In this document: piece after piece, positions 1-11,624 of the stretch
How the letters are laid out: the number at the start of each line of letters is the position of its first letter
Numbering within the stretch: the stretch's first letter is position 1
DNA from: Pontederia crassipes
Taxonomy: Eukaryota; Streptophyta; Magnoliopsida; Commelinales; Pontederiaceae
NCBI GenBank assembly: GCA_030549335.1
Contig: CM060190.1
Span: forward strand, 69,516,118-69,580,117
Length of the DNA stretch: 64,000 nt
Direction of reading: 5' to 3'
Made by a program: the position numbers and the translations under genes
The notes under the pieces: model-generated
Databases searched by the model: none
The model's input: only the letters and a program-made list of their open reading frames with translations
What the model was told of the DNA's origin: nothing

Positions 1-1150
1 GGGTGGACGTCGAGATTGGGGTACAGCTTGGACTATTGAGGAGTCCACTTGGTTGCGTGGGACACTATTTGCCGGCACCCATATCACAAGGGGGCCTTGG
101 AGTCCGCGACCTTCGCACCACCAACTAAGCTCTCCTAACTCGGTGGGTTGGTCAGATCATGGGGCCAGCTAACAGCCTATGGAGGGAGGTTTTCTTCACT
201 TGCTATGGACAGGACTTGTCATAGGAGTCCAGGCCTATTATACCTAGAGGGGCATATTCTTTTTGGAGGGGTGTGGTGGCTATTCTCCCTCGGGTGCATT
301 CTTTTATGGTTCCCTCCCTCAGCTCTGAACATGTTTTCTCCTTTTGGCAGCACGAGTAGTTTCCAGGAGGGCCCTTATAGGTGACTTTCCTCGGCTATGG
401 TCATTGGCTATGCATTTGGGCGTGACACAGACATGGTCGGAGGCCAATGGATCGGGCACGGGCACTTGGACTCCCATTTTTAACTCTTCACTCTTTGTCA
501 GCGCTTCTCGGAACTCCTGGCGTTATTTCAGCAGGTGGTCCCATACCACCCGGATCCATTCAGGTCTGACGGGTGGATTTGGTTGTCATAGTCTTTTTCA
601 GCCTGCAACCTTTACTTACACCTTCTTCATGCACCTTCATCCTCATCCTCAGATGCGTTTAGGGCTGACTGCAGACTCATATGACGCTCCTAAGTGCCAC
701 TGAAAATCAAGATTTTTGCTTGGCTCATGCGGCGTGACAAACTCCTCACCGAACTATACAGGTCAAGATGGGCACCTCACGTGGACACCCATGAAGCCTG
801 TGCTCTAGTTGCTTGCAGGGTCTCTCGAGAGTTTTGGTCGCGGATGGATATGGGGGCATTGTTGGCCATCCCCCTAAGGCTGAGACATTTTGGCACACAC
901 TCCGCGCTTTTTGTTCGCATCTTTTTTGGTTGGTACTTGGGCCATTTGGCTCCAACGTAACTGGATTGTTTTTGGTGGGGAGAAGCTTCTCATTGATAGT
1001 ATTGTATTCCATGCTTCCTTTCTTCTCTGGGAGTAGGGTTTGGCTTAGTTTTTGTACATCCCTCCCTTGTGGGTGTTCTATTCTTGAGAGACTATTTTTG
1101 TACATGCCACTTGATCCTTCAGCTATATATGCACCTGAATGACAACTACA
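1..1150 (+). mobile_element. L1-type LINE 3' fragment (copy A)
   Basis: Decayed 3' part of a non-LTR retrotransposon, cut by the window edge. The segment at about 694-800 reads like the zf-RVT region that follows plant LINE reverse transcriptases (IKIFAWLMRRDKLLT, then YRSRWAPHVDT). It matches the minus-strand LINE at 59.6-60.7 kb, which has RLLTRTYRAHWAPHTDT. Relative to that copy, the cysteine-rich stretch after APHxDT looks deleted here. The tail (960-1145: TTTTTGGTGGGGAG, then tatatatgcacctgaatgacaa) resembles the tails near 2.9 kb and 59.6 kb, so the three are one family. No complete ORF remains. No poly-A tail or target duplication was identified. Confidence 0.75.
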
Positions 1151-2734
1151 AATTTTGGAAACATGGCTTGACAACCTACAAATCAAGACCCGTCAGAGAC
1201 CTACGAGCCTTCGAAGAAGTGTCCCAAACACTCACCTAGACCCGCAAAGCAAAAGCCCAAAACAAGTGGCATTTGGCAAGCCGCACAAGATTTTTGCTGA
1301 CGCTAATTAGAAAGAACTTGTCTAGTACATCTAGACGTTGCACGGGTCATCACAAGTGACAAGTGACCATGTGACAAGTTGGTGTTTGAGCAGTCTTGCT
1401 AGGACTGTGTAAACACGATTGTGGATTCGATGATCAATGGCAAATGGCATCAAATTTAAAGGTGACACACAAGCACGCTGTCACACAAGAGAAGGTTGTG
1501 AAAGATCGAAGGAAGTCATGACTTTGAGCAATGCCTGCCAATTCTAATTGGACAAAGGTGATGCAAGATCAACTCACGATGCATGAGCTAGATTTGGCCA
1601 CAGCAGTGGACATTGGAATGGTTCTATACGAAATTGTGTCGTACCTTGTGCGACTCAAATCGATGGAGGCGACTATTGACTTGAGGGAGGTCCATGGCAA
1701 ATGAAGTTCGAACTATAGTTTGTGGGAAAACATTTCAAGATCTTCCAAGATGAATTGAGATGACGACCACTCGGGGACCATCTTCATGAAAAAGTCTCCT
1801 CCTACAAGTCAAGATCCTATATGGGCGAGAGGTCGGCGAAAGTGGTCAATGATTTTTTGTGTAACATCCGACGATATAAGGTCTTGGATGTGTCATTTGA
1901 AAAATGGATAGTGAGATTGCATCGTTTTATTTACAAGATGCAACCAATTTATGGTGGTGTTGCCAACCCATAGAGACATGGAAAGGATTCAATAAAAAAC
2001 CCACAAATTAATTTTTCCCTGCCAAATAAAGATTAGAGACCAAAATTGCATTGTTTAACATGAGATAGAAGGACTCGTTGAAGGAAATATGTGAAAGTTC
2101 ACGGAGCTTCTGACACATTGGTGCTAGTCTTCGTTAAGGGGTTGAACCTGGGACTAAGACGGCGTTGGAATGATGAGATTGCCCCAATCTCCACTCGTTA
2201 GTCATTGCAAGCCTCATGGTGAGAGAGAAAAGTCAAAGCCACAAAGTTGAGAAATACTAAATTGTCAATTATGGTGACGAGGACAAGAGTCACCAAGAAA
2301 ACAAGCCAGGTTCAAAAGAGATGTGAAGCCACCAAAGCTTTGTTACATTTGCAAGGAACCTTACTGGGCAAGTTTTTGTCTACAGATGCAACGATCAAAA
2401 CTATATATTGGCCCAATAAGACAAAGGAGGAAGCATGTCTTAGTTTGATGCATGTTTTTAGCACCATCAATGCATCAAAGGGATCTTCATTGGCATCGAA
2501 TTGATTGGATAAGTCTTCCACGAGTCTCATCGATACAAGAGCATATGAGTTGTTTGTGTCAAAAGTTGTTGCAAAGAAGTAGAAGCTATCTCTAGAATAC
2601 TTAGACACGTTGAAGACAATGAATTTGAAATTTATCTCAATCATAGGCATCTATCCTATAGTGAAGGTCCACATAATGGTTGGAAAATTTCAATGCTACG
2701 GTGGCACTTGTGGACATCTACAAATTAGTGATGG

Positions 2735-2950
2735 GTATTTTTTTTGTGGGGAACGATGTTAAACAGAGCGTATTGTACACCACATCTTCTTTCTTCGGGA
2801 GTTGGGGTTTTGGTTGCTGGTATACTTTCTCATTTTTCCTTGCTCTCTTTCTTTGAGAGCTCACATTGTATATGTTTATCATTTCATAGTTATATATATA
2901 CCTGGATGACAATCACATAACCCGGTGGTCATCCTTTTTCCCCTAAAAAA
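2735..2950 (+). mobile_element. LINE 3' tail (copy B) inside the gypsy fossil
   Basis: The block runs from a TTTTTTTTGTGGGGA stretch to a tail ending tatatatacctggatgacaa, ggtggtcatccttttt and a short A run. It closely resembles the reverse complement of 59570-59790 and, more loosely, 960-1145. This is a severely 5'-truncated L1-type insertion in the same orientation as the gypsy element. It contains no coding sequence. Exact borders are uncertain by about 20 bases. Confidence 0.6.
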
Positions 2951-5596
2951 AAGTGTTGCGTATTTTCTTCCTACAACACATTCTAATATGAGTTTTTTCA
3001 CTCACCAACTCGTTAATCATCTTTGACTGTAAAGGATCATACAACATTCATATGAGGCCAATAGGAGATCATAGATAGAAGACTCACTCCATCATAGAAG
3101 TTAAGGTGGTTGTCCAAACAAGAGCACACCTTGGAATTCGTTATCTTGAAATATTTGGAACCTTCCTCCTTAACTCCACTTCATGCCCTCCAGAGCTACC
3201 AAATCAATTGCATGCAAAGTTGAAGTGGACCATATAATCAATTTGGTTCCAAAATCGTAGCCACCATTTGGAGTTTCCTAATTGTTGGCTCCTTTAAAAC
3301 TCACAAGGCTTTAGGTGATGCTCGACCCTCAAAGTCTCCGTATGCTAATTCTTTTCCAGAAGAAGCAAGATAGTTTTTCCGCATGTGTATCGACTACCGA
3401 CCGCTGAATAAACTTATGGTGAAGAACAAGTAACTCATCCTTCTTGTGGCTAACTTGTTCGACCAATTTAGCGATGCAAGATGGTTTACTGAGGTGGATT
3501 TTCGTTCAGGCTACGGAGAGGCTTGTACAATTGGCGAAGATGTGTAGAAGACGGCATGCATCATGCGTTATGGCGCCTTTTAAGTTTCTATTAATGCCCT
3601 TCAGCCTCACATTGCCTAGGTAAACCTTTTGTACCTTTATGAATGAAATATTACAAGTCTTCCTTAGAGGTTTGTGATTGTTGTACCTCAATGACATCAT
3701 GATTTATAATCGCACTTTGAATGAACACATCAAGCATATCAAGCAAGTATTCAAGGTGTTTACAACAGAACGAGCTCCACATGAAGTGAAAAAAGTGTGG
3801 CTTCACTCAATCAGAAGTGCACTTTTAGGATGCGATTTTCGAAGTGAAAAGCTGAAAATGGACAAAAATGATTTGGGCCAGAATGGGAACTACCCAAGTG
3901 GATTTCTAATCTACATTTGTTTCTTGGTTTAACAAATTACTATAAGTGATTTGTAAATGGATATTGACATGTGCTACTTTATTGACAAATCTCCTCTTGA
4001 AGATGTGGACATGGGACTAGACACCTACTTGTCAAAAGACGTTTGTTACTCTCAACATGGTATGACCGAAGAACTGATGCTTGCATTTTTTATTACACAA
4101 AGCCTACATGGTACAAATGGATGCATTTGACTATGCCATTAGTCAACATCCTTATGCCAAAGGGGCACCTTATGACCTTTGAGAGCCGTAAGTTCAACAT
4201 GGAATGGCGCTATGTCATGCATGAGAAAGAAATGATCATGGTGATCCACTACATAAGGAATAGTAGTGTTACATTCTCGGGCCATGTTTTCATATCAAGA
4301 TCAATAATATCACAACCAACTAATTTGGGACGCAAAAGAAACTCTCGTAGAAGTAAACAAGATGACAAGACTTAATAGGAAAGTTTGACTATCTCTTGGA
4401 GTATAAAACCCAACATTGTTGTCGACGCCTTTAGTTGAAGAGTAGAATCAGCAGCCATTAGATATTGTAAGGCTGATCTGATCGGGACAATCAAGAAGGA
4501 ATTGGAGTTAGATCCCTTTGGAAATAAATTGTTTGAACAAGGAAGTGAGGGCAGAGTGCACCGATTTTTTTATGGAAGATGGGCTAATCTTCATATCTAC
4601 ATTTCCCCGACATGGTGCATGACTCCAAATGGGTAGGATATCCAAGAATCTGTCGTTCTTTGGCACTCATGGAAGATAATTTTAATCGAGGATGGAACAT
4701 GATATTGAAGTTTTCGTGAAGACCTGTCTTTGTTTGCTTTCATCATTTTTGGAACCCTTGTATTTGGATCTTTCCCAAAGCATCATCAATGAAATAGTTC
4801 GTTGACAACTTTTGGTAAGAGCTTTTCAAGTTATTGGACTCCAACCTACATTTCTCCACTCTTAGACTGACGATCCGACCAAAATGGTGAACTACCCCTT
4901 AGAGATCTTCTTACAACACTTTCCAAGTGTCAATCAGAAGGACTTGCCAAAGCAAACCTTCAGAATCAGTAGGCAAATTAGTCCTTTTGGGATAGCAACG
5001 AGGCAACGACCCCTCATTCTCAATGTTGTTGTTACTATTTACGATGACAAAAAGTTCTTGCCGCTCACTCCATTGCAAGGGAATGATATGACTTGAATGA
5101 TATCGTCCGAGCATGTCTTCACAAAACGATGAATCACATGAAGTGGGTCGACGTTGTTCAATGATATGTCAACTTCAACATTGAGGAGTGTGCTCTAGTG
5201 AAGCTAGTTTAGCATCTCCGGGGAGAAGAATTTGCACAAAGATCTCCTAAGGCATTGCGAGAGCCCCTTCAAGATCCTAAAGAAAGTACACGAGGTGGGT
5301 TACAAACTAGAACTCCCTCATCAAATGCATTGGTTTCTCATCTTCGTCGTCAGTTTGCTCAAGTCTTTTGAAGAGAATTCTGAAAGTACCGAGCATGGAA
5401 TGTCAAACCACATTCTGCCAGTCATCTGTCAGTAGTTCAATCGAGGTTCAAAGTGCAGGTATCTTGTTTGATGGAAAGGAAGGTCGGAGGCCAAAATAAC
5501 TTGGGAGTCTGCAGAAATGATTCAACAAATCAAGTAAAAAATTGAGGAGTTTGAAGCTGCAGCATCGAAGTTGTCATCGATTTGATTGGGGGAGAA

Positions 5597-6109
5597 TGTC
5601 ATGAACATTCTCCATTATGTCAGTCAATCATGGATGTGTTGTGACAGTTATTTTACTTTTTATGTTTGTTTTCCTTTTTAGACCCACTTTTATAGGTAGC
5701 ATTAGAATAGAGTTAGTCTATGATATTTTTGTAATAAGTGCACTTAAAAGTTGTACTCTCGGTGATGGTCCCCTACATCGTACTTCATCTAGTCAACACT
5801 AGAAACTATCGAATAAAATGTGAAAACAGCTTCGTACTCTCCCGAAAGGCTTTGCCTCCAAATATTCTATTCTCAATGCAAATCATTGCTTTATCTTGCG
5901 TGAAAATGATATTAAAAAAATTTAATATATTAAGGCCTTAAACTCCGCCTATGTTTTATAGCCGGTCCCAAGCTCGGATAAAGGAGGAGGGTTGTGTTAG
6001 GCCCCGACAGCCAGCGTAAAATCCTGTCGAATCTCATGAACATGGCGTCGTATGATCCATGTAGCCGACCCCACCTAGTGGGATAAGGCTTTGTTGTTGT
6101 TGTATCTAA
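5597..6109 (+). repeat. LTR shared by two gypsy copies, carrying a SINE
   Basis: Begins TGTCATGAACATT immediately after a purine tract. It ends just before tagtatcacaagc (6112-6125), which resembles the TGGTATCAGAGC initiator-tRNA-Met primer-binding site. It is therefore the 3' LTR of the left element and the 5' LTR of a second copy whose leader follows. About 165 bases of it are an inserted Au-type SINE. Confidence 0.55.
5940..6103 (+). mobile_element. Au-type SINE, near full length
   Basis: One of five copies in the window. Hallmarks are ggccccgacagccagcgtaa, then gatccatgtagccgacccc, cctagtgggataaggc and a terminal (TTG)n run. The 3' module is the conserved end of Au SINEs, which are widespread in angiosperms. 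It is inserted in the gypsy LTR. No clear target-site duplication was seen here. Confidence 0.75.
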
Positions 6110-6420
6110 TAATAGTATCACAAGCATTCCTCGACAATCTGCAAATCCAAACTCTTCGGAAACCCCTCAATCTTTTCGAAAACTACCTCGAAATCCCGCC
6201 TGACATCCCCACTACGGCTCGTTGAACACGAGAAAAACGTCCCAAACAAATGACCTTTGGCAAGTTGCACAATAAGACTTCTGCATATGCTCATCAGGAA
6301 AAGCTTGTCTAGATGACTATATGTCTAGAAACCGCACGTGTCATCGCAAGTGATAAGTGATCTCGTGACATGCATGACTTTGGATGCCTTCGTGCGTCAG
6401 GTATCGCACTATGTTGTAAA
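6110..6420 (+). mobile_element. Leader fragment of a second gypsy copy
   Basis: After the LTR, 6112-6380 repeats the leader of the left element: compare ggcaagttgcacaa with ggcaagccgcacaa near 1273, then aagcttgtctag with aacttgtctag, then atcgcaagtgataagtga with atcacaagtgacaagtga. Similarity fades by about 6400. It is a truncated tandem-like copy with no coding part. The stretch 6420-6734 holds nothing I can assign. Confidence 0.55.
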
Positions 6421-6734
6421 ACACAAAGCCCTATGAATTGATCCCATTCCTTGTAACCGGAAATAAAGAACAAATCAAAAACTAGTTTTGGTGTCAACAC
6501 AATTGATAAATGTAAATACAATTCTCTAGGTTTACTATCTCAAAATTTTCAACTGTATGTCGAAGTATTCTCACGAAAATGTAGAAGACCAATCTTTGGC
6601 TTTCTGTTATTGACATAAAATGACATGACAACCAAGGACCAGTCTAGAAACCTTTTATAATATGAATTTCTGTTGGTTTTCTTTGTCCCCTTGCATACTT
6701 TTGACGACTTATCATTTGTCTTGTCTGTAATCAG

Positions 6735-6867
6735 ATCCAAAAAGGGCGCACCACTTGACAGCATTCTCAGATCTTCAAGCATTTACAAGAAAGCCAAGGC
6801 TTTAGCTTCTCAATCACAAGCAGAGGATTCCGAAAGTCAACCTGTGGAGGCAGTATCTTTGCATTAG
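6735..6867 (+). CDS. Possible last exon of an unrecognised gene
   Basis: A pyrimidine-rich stretch ending ttgtctgtaatcag precedes an open frame from 6735 to a TAG stop at 6865-6867. It encodes about 43 residues including KKGAPLDSILRSSS and QAEDSESQPVEAVSLH. The exon would start with the third base of a split codon. The composition (Ser/Ala/Lys-rich, charged, ending in a hydrophilic tail) is normal for a protein C-terminus, but I do not recognise the family. No upstream exon is visible: everything 5' of it in the window is transposon. It is either the end of a gene whose upstream intron has filled with the 1-6.5 kb elements, or a stranded fragment. It faces the PPR gene tail to tail. Confidence 0.3.
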
Positions 6868-7818
6868 ATTTAGGATGACGTTGGAGGAGCCTGCATTTTT
6901 TGCTTAGTGTTTGCAAGTTTTTTTAAACTAAGCGCTGCCATTACAAAGAAGCTCTGTGGGTGATTTACTATTGTCCCATTACCCCGAGGGAGCTTGCAAT
7001 TTTGTTTGAGGGAGCAGTGATCGAGTTCTCTTCATCACCTGTCTTCTCGTCATTTTAAGAAACAAGCCAATGTGAAATTTTGGCAACAAAACTCAACATA
7101 AAGATTTGAGAAGCTAGATAGTAGAAGTGATTTAACTGTGTGTATACATAACAAGAGCAAGTGACTTGAGTACGATAATGATAAGTTTAATGCATTGTTT
7201 ATTATTCTGACACTTGGGAGCAAATGCATTTAGTTCTTGGTATTTTATTACACATTAATTGACGATTCAGGTCTCTTTTCTTAGAACTGATTTTGTCAGG
7301 CTTTTAGACTAACAAGCATGGAGTCATTTCTTTCCGTGAACTTAGCTATCTCTCCTTGATATCGATGCTCTTAAAAGAGAACACATATGCTGTGTTTTAT
7401 CTGTTGACGCATGTTTAAGCGGTACTCAGTATAAATATGCAGATATTGCCATAGAAAACTGTTTCAAATATGTTATCATGATGAGTTATAATTAATCACA
7501 TTATCATGATGGTGATGTATAAGATATCAGAAAGTATTTAGCAAATATATCAAGGCATGCTCCAGGCAGGGTGCAGTATCTTATCTGTGACATAAGCGCA
7601 AGAAAATTAATCGTGAAAAAGGAAATTGATGCATGAGGGATTGTGACAGAGCGTCACACAAAAACCTTCATGACAAGAAACCAGAAAATTACTGTTCATC
7701 GTAACCTCTTTTCTAAATTGTGTAGGATTTCATTTGAGAGTTTTCCAACTTTCAGATTAACAGGAACAGTATACAGTATAAAAACTTGACTACTTAAATT
7801 GTGAATCAATCCACGATT
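6868..7818. other. Intergenic spacer between convergent 3' ends
   Basis: AT-rich. It probably includes the 3' untranslated region of the PPR gene (minus strand, below 7819) and that of the possible exon at 6735-6867. I see no further coding, RNA or repeat feature. Confidence 0.5.
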
Positions 7819-10062
7819 TCATGTTTCTTGCATTGGTGAAGCATATAATTCTTTCTGATCAAATGGTCTGCTCCTTCTAGGGACATCAGCAAGATTACAG
7901 AAATCTGTTAAGTTCTTGCGGATCTTTATATTTTTCTTCTTGTCAAAAGGCCTCGGACCTAAAACGTTCATATCAATGCTCATACCATAAGCTTGACAGG
8001 CCTCTACGACAGAATCATAAGACTTGGAAGAAAGATGCAGCCCCTCGTTGCAAGCCCTTATGTACATCTCATAAGCAAGTCTTGGCTTACCATCTCTTGC
8101 AAGAGCATCAACGAGCATGTCATAGGTGATTTCGTTTGGTTTGATGTTTTGAACCTTCATACGGTGAAACCACTCAAATGCAGCACTTCCCATGTTATTT
8201 TTCGCGCATCCGGTGATTATCGCATTGAAAGTCACAACGGTTGGCTCAATTCTCACTGATTTCATCTCACGAAGAAGCGAATCGACCATCTCAGGATTTC
8301 CTTTTCCAATGTAAACTGAAGCCAAGATAGTGTAGGCATGCAAGTTAGGCTTGACACCAACCTTGTGCATATGCTCCCATACCCTGAGTGCATCATCGTA
8401 GAGTTTTCCCTTTTCGAGTGCACTCAGCAGCGCTCCATAAGAGATCACAGTTGGCTTTTCGCCCTGCTCGATCATGCGCGTGAATATCTGCACAGCGGCA
8501 GATGTTTCTGATGCTTTTGAGCAGGCAACAAGCACCGCATTCCATTCTCTGCTCCCTGGTTTTAAGCCTTTTTCCTGCATCTTATTGAGCAGCCTAACAC
8601 CCCATCTCCAGATACCCTTTCTCCTTGCAGCAGTCAACAGGACATTGAAATGAGAAATTATCAACTCATATGACAGATTATTTGGCCTTGGTCCTTTATC
8701 CAGCAACTCCTCATAGATCTCAAGAGCTGCCCACCATTTCTTTGCCTTACCCAGTAGCCATATTACATGATTGCACACCGACAAGCTTATGTCATTGTCC
8801 ATTTCCCTTATTTTTCTGTACAATTCTCTAGCCACGGCGTAGTGGCTATCGCGAGTGCATGCCCACACAAGGCGCTCATAATCTACTCTGTTCAGTCTCA
8901 CTCCTGCATCATCAATGTCTGCGAGAAGATTCAAGACCTTGGTCTCTGGACTCTCTTCATTCACAAGCCACTGACGCATCACAAGATAACAGATGCGGAT
9001 AGTGAAATTTTCAAGTTTGGCAAACTCATTTTCCCAGTCATCATTGCCATCTTTTGCTATCTCACCCTTCTGATACTTTTCTCTCAATGAAACAAAGTAT
9101 GAAAGTGCTCCAGTTGCATCATTCATCTTCTTATAAGCCAATAAGACTGTCGAGTAGGTCGCTGAAGACGGACATAGACCATTTTCCTTTATTTCACTCA
9201 GTAGATTGAGAGCCTCGCTGCTGCGACCTTGTTCAAGATAAACTGACATCAAAGCATTGTAGGTCACAATATTGGGAGCAATCCCTTGAGCTTTCATATC
9301 CTCCATGACTTCATCAACCTTATCAAAATGACCGGCCTGCTTCACTGCACCCAAAAGGCTATTGTAAATGAACAAATTCGGCCCAATCTCTCCATCAGTA
9401 TCTACACTCTTCTTCTTCAACCACTTGACCAGGGAGAATGCTAAATCCAATCTCTTATCATACCCAAATCCCCTAATCATAGAAGTGAAGACATGGAGAG
9501 GCAAATCATATAAATTGCTCAGCAGTTCTTCTACGTCACTTGCAGTTTCAGCATCCTTCATGCGCGCCGCCAAAGCACGAACATCAACCTTTTCTTTCTC
9601 AACCAGTTCAGATGCATTCCTGTTGGCATCCTCTTCACTGTTACCAGAACCAAAGCCCACCCCCTTGATCTGTGAACCACCATATTCCGATCCTCCTTCT
9701 GTACCTTGACTCCCTACTGCTTCTTGCTCCAACGCCGAACCCAGGGCAAAAGATTTCCTGGACGGCCGACTGCCTTGTGGCCGACAAGAGCTCAGCTTGG
9801 GACTGCCGAGAAGAAACAAACTTCTCGAAGCAAGTAAGCTCGGTCTCATTGCTCCACTGTCATTGCTTAAGGAGAAGGATCGGCAAGAGCACCTATCAGT
9901 GATAAAACAAGCACTACCAAGCGGAAGACCGGAGTTCCATCTTTTCTTCTTCTTGTTCTTCCAGAATCCACGGGAGGCCAACGCATCAGAATCCCCATAA
10001 GGTGCTGCCAAGGAGGCACCTTTCGCATAAAGGTCACTAAAAGATTGCATCTTGGGATGCAA
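7819..10062 (-). CDS. P-class PPR protein, probably chloroplast, LPE1-like
   Basis: Intronless 747-residue ORF. PPR proteins bind organelle RNA, one helical repeat per base, to direct translation, stability or processing. The first ~90 residues are Ser/Arg-rich and poor in acids, like a transit peptide. Degenerate ~35-residue PPR motifs run from about 190 to 690, for example the ones containing NLFIYNSLLGAVKQAGHFDK, NIVTYNALMSVYLEQGRSSE and PTVVTFNAIITGCAKNNMGS. There is no DYW, E or SMR domain, so it is P-class. The C-terminus has a distinctive non-repeat tail (LGPRPFDKKKNIKIRK, DVPRRSRPFDQKELY) that reminds me of Arabidopsis At3g46610 (LPE1, linked to psbA translation). That assignment is from memory and tentative. 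The ATG at 10060-10062 is the first in frame and gives the basic leader. Confidence 0.85.
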   Translation of the reverse strand: MHPKMQSFSDLYAKGASLAAPYGDSDALASRGFWKNKKKKRWNSGLPLGSACFITDRCSCRSFSLSNDSGAMRPSLLASRSLFLLGSPKLSSCRPQGSRPSRKSFALGSALEQEAVGSQGTEGGSEYGGSQIKGVGFGSGNSEEDANRNASELVEKEKVDVRALAARMKDAETASDVEELLSNLYDLPLHVFTSMIRGFGYDKRLDLAFSLVKWLKKKSVDTDGEIGPNLFIYNSLLGAVKQAGHFDKVDEVMEDMKAQGIAPNIVTYNALMSVYLEQGRSSEALNLLSEIKENGLCPSSATYSTVLLAYKKMNDATGALSYFVSLREKYQKGEIAKDGNDDWENEFAKLENFTIRICYLVMRQWLVNEESPETKVLNLLADIDDAGVRLNRVDYERLVWACTRDSHYAVARELYRKIREMDNDISLSVCNHVIWLLGKAKKWWAALEIYEELLDKGPRPNNLSYELIISHFNVLLTAARRKGIWRWGVRLLNKMQEKGLKPGSREWNAVLVACSKASETSAAVQIFTRMIEQGEKPTVISYGALLSALEKGKLYDDALRVWEHMHKVGVKPNLHAYTILASVYIGKGNPEMVDSLLREMKSVRIEPTVVTFNAIITGCAKNNMGSAAFEWFHRMKVQNIKPNEITYDMLVDALARDGKPRLAYEMYIRACNEGLHLSSKSYDSVVEACQAYGMSIDMNVLGPRPFDKKKNIKIRKNLTDFCNLADVPRRSRPFDQKELYASPMQET

Positions 10063-10345
10063 CCTATGCTCAGAAATGGAGCTTCAGTTGCATGATTCGC
10101 ATCCAGAGCGGCAGGAGCGCGATAATATATATATAGAGCAGGGCTCTCCTACCTCTGCAATGTGAAAACAAAGGTGGAGGCAGATGGTATGAAGAAACAG
10201 TCGCGTGACAGTGTACCTTCTGAACTCCGAAGCGTTGCGAGCAGGAGGAAGGGGATAAGGGAGGGAACTGGGGTTCTGGTTTGGATTGGGGGATGAGGAG
10301 GAAGAGCACTTCTTTCAGAGCCTTCTGCGGTCTGCAGTTTGGGCC
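10063..10345 (-). promoter_or_regulatory. 5' leader of PPR gene with possible mini-intron
   Basis: On the minus strand, CAGAAG|GTACAC near 10217 looks like a splice donor. TTTTCACATTGCAG ending near 10154 looks like an acceptor with a polypyrimidine tract. Together they would define an intron of about 65 bases in the 5' untranslated region. The stretch also holds a tatatatat run at 10123-10135. This is inference from splice signals only. Confidence 0.3.
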
Positions 10346-11624
10346 TTTTGGGGGCTCCCTTGATGCCGTTCATTTCACGAGTAGATAAAAAAAAAAGGAT
10401 CCAAGCAAAAAATCTTTACAGGGCGAAAAGGACGGTCCCGGGATCGAAGATTGGCCCGTGTGCTAGAAATGATCGTGTTGTGTTGATAATATTACTCATT
10501 TATTTTCGGACGACGTTTCACGAAATATATACGAACATTTAGTATTAAGGGAGCACTTAAATATACCTGAGAATTCATTTATATGGATATAGTTCTCACT
10601 CAATATTTTTTGCCGAGTTAATTCTTTAAACCTTTCATGAATTATACCGAGTGATTGTTACTTTAGTTCATTCGTTCATTAATTTTTCTTTTTTTTATTT
10701 TTTTATTAAATAATTAATTCTTGACGAAAAAAATGAAAAGGTATTTTAAGTCAGAAAATTTAGTAATTTTAAATTTTAAAAAATAAAAATAACGAAAAAA
10801 TTAAATGAATGGACTAAAATGAAAATCACGTTACAATAAATTCGTATATTAAAAGTAGACACATAAAATCACTATACTTAAAAAAAGGTTTAAGGAATTA
10901 ATCATTTTTTTATCTTATATTACCATTCCATGATATAGTTCAATTAAGAGCCAACACTATAAAATTTGCGTGTGCGATATCATATCATAAATTTTGGTCC
11001 CAAATTAAAATGTGAAAATCCCTAAAAAAAACCACCCTCCAACTATTGAACTTACTATTTATTTGTCAGAGAGTAAAATAAAATTATAATATTTTCTTTT
11101 TTTAAAAAAAAAGCTATCGTGTATTCATTTTCCTTTTTAAAATAAGATTCATAATAGTTATTTGTGATGGAAAAATCAAAGCGGCATTTATCATCAACTT
11201 AGTGATCTGGTATAAGAAAAAAATAAATTAATCTTTTTTAATCTCCGAGTAAAGTTTACGGATCATTATTCTTTAAGACCAGCTTAATTAGCCAATATAT
11301 CAAATGTTTATTTTATAACAAAATTGTATGTAATAACCATAAACGAAAGGAAACAGATAGAGGACAAAACATGAAACCAAACATAAATCTCTTATAGTAA
11401 TAAATAACATTCTTATCATGACAAAACAGTTCATCAAACATCAAATTTTGCCATTATTTTTTGCTCCATGCACACTGTAAAAATTCTAAAATAATGCCAA
11501 ACTGTCATTAAAAAAACCAAAAAGAAAGAAAAAAAATAACAGTACCAAACTCTCTCCTCCTAAAACATTGTCAGTATCAGTGTCACTGATGTGGAGCTGG
11601 TGGAATGAAAACTTCCTTCAACTG
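10346..11624. other. AT-rich intergenic region with an inverted repeat
   Basis: No gene seen. Bases around 10617-10640 (gttaattctttaaacctttc) recur inverted near 10882-10906 (ggtttaaggaattaatc). Sequences inside the arms also correspond loosely (tttagttcattcgttcatt against the inverse of aaatgaatggactaaaat). This looks like a small foldback or MITE remnant of roughly 300 bases. The rest is low-complexity A/T sequence and the 3' flank of the ubiquitin-like gene. Confidence 0.35.

Larger units (their letters stand above)
1160..6109 (+). mobile_element. Fossil Ty3/gypsy retrotransposon, left copy
   Basis: A heavily decayed LTR element of the Ty3/gypsy superfamily on the plus strand. Recognisable parts in order are: leader (about 1160-1500), gag (about 1600-2500), reverse transcriptase (about 3300-3800, with a WFTEVDFRSGY-like motif and a YLNDIMIY-like active-site block), RNase H (about 4000-4350), integrase (about 4500-5200) and the GYKLELP...HVSLLKSF-like region that ends plant gypsy polyproteins (about 5230-5440). 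A purine-rich tract (gattgggggaga) ends just before the 3' LTR at 5597. No 5' LTR is seen: the leader directly follows LINE copy A. Many breaks affect every domain, so it is old and inactive. A LINE tail is inserted near 2.7-2.95 kb and an SINE in the LTR. Confidence 0.75.
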
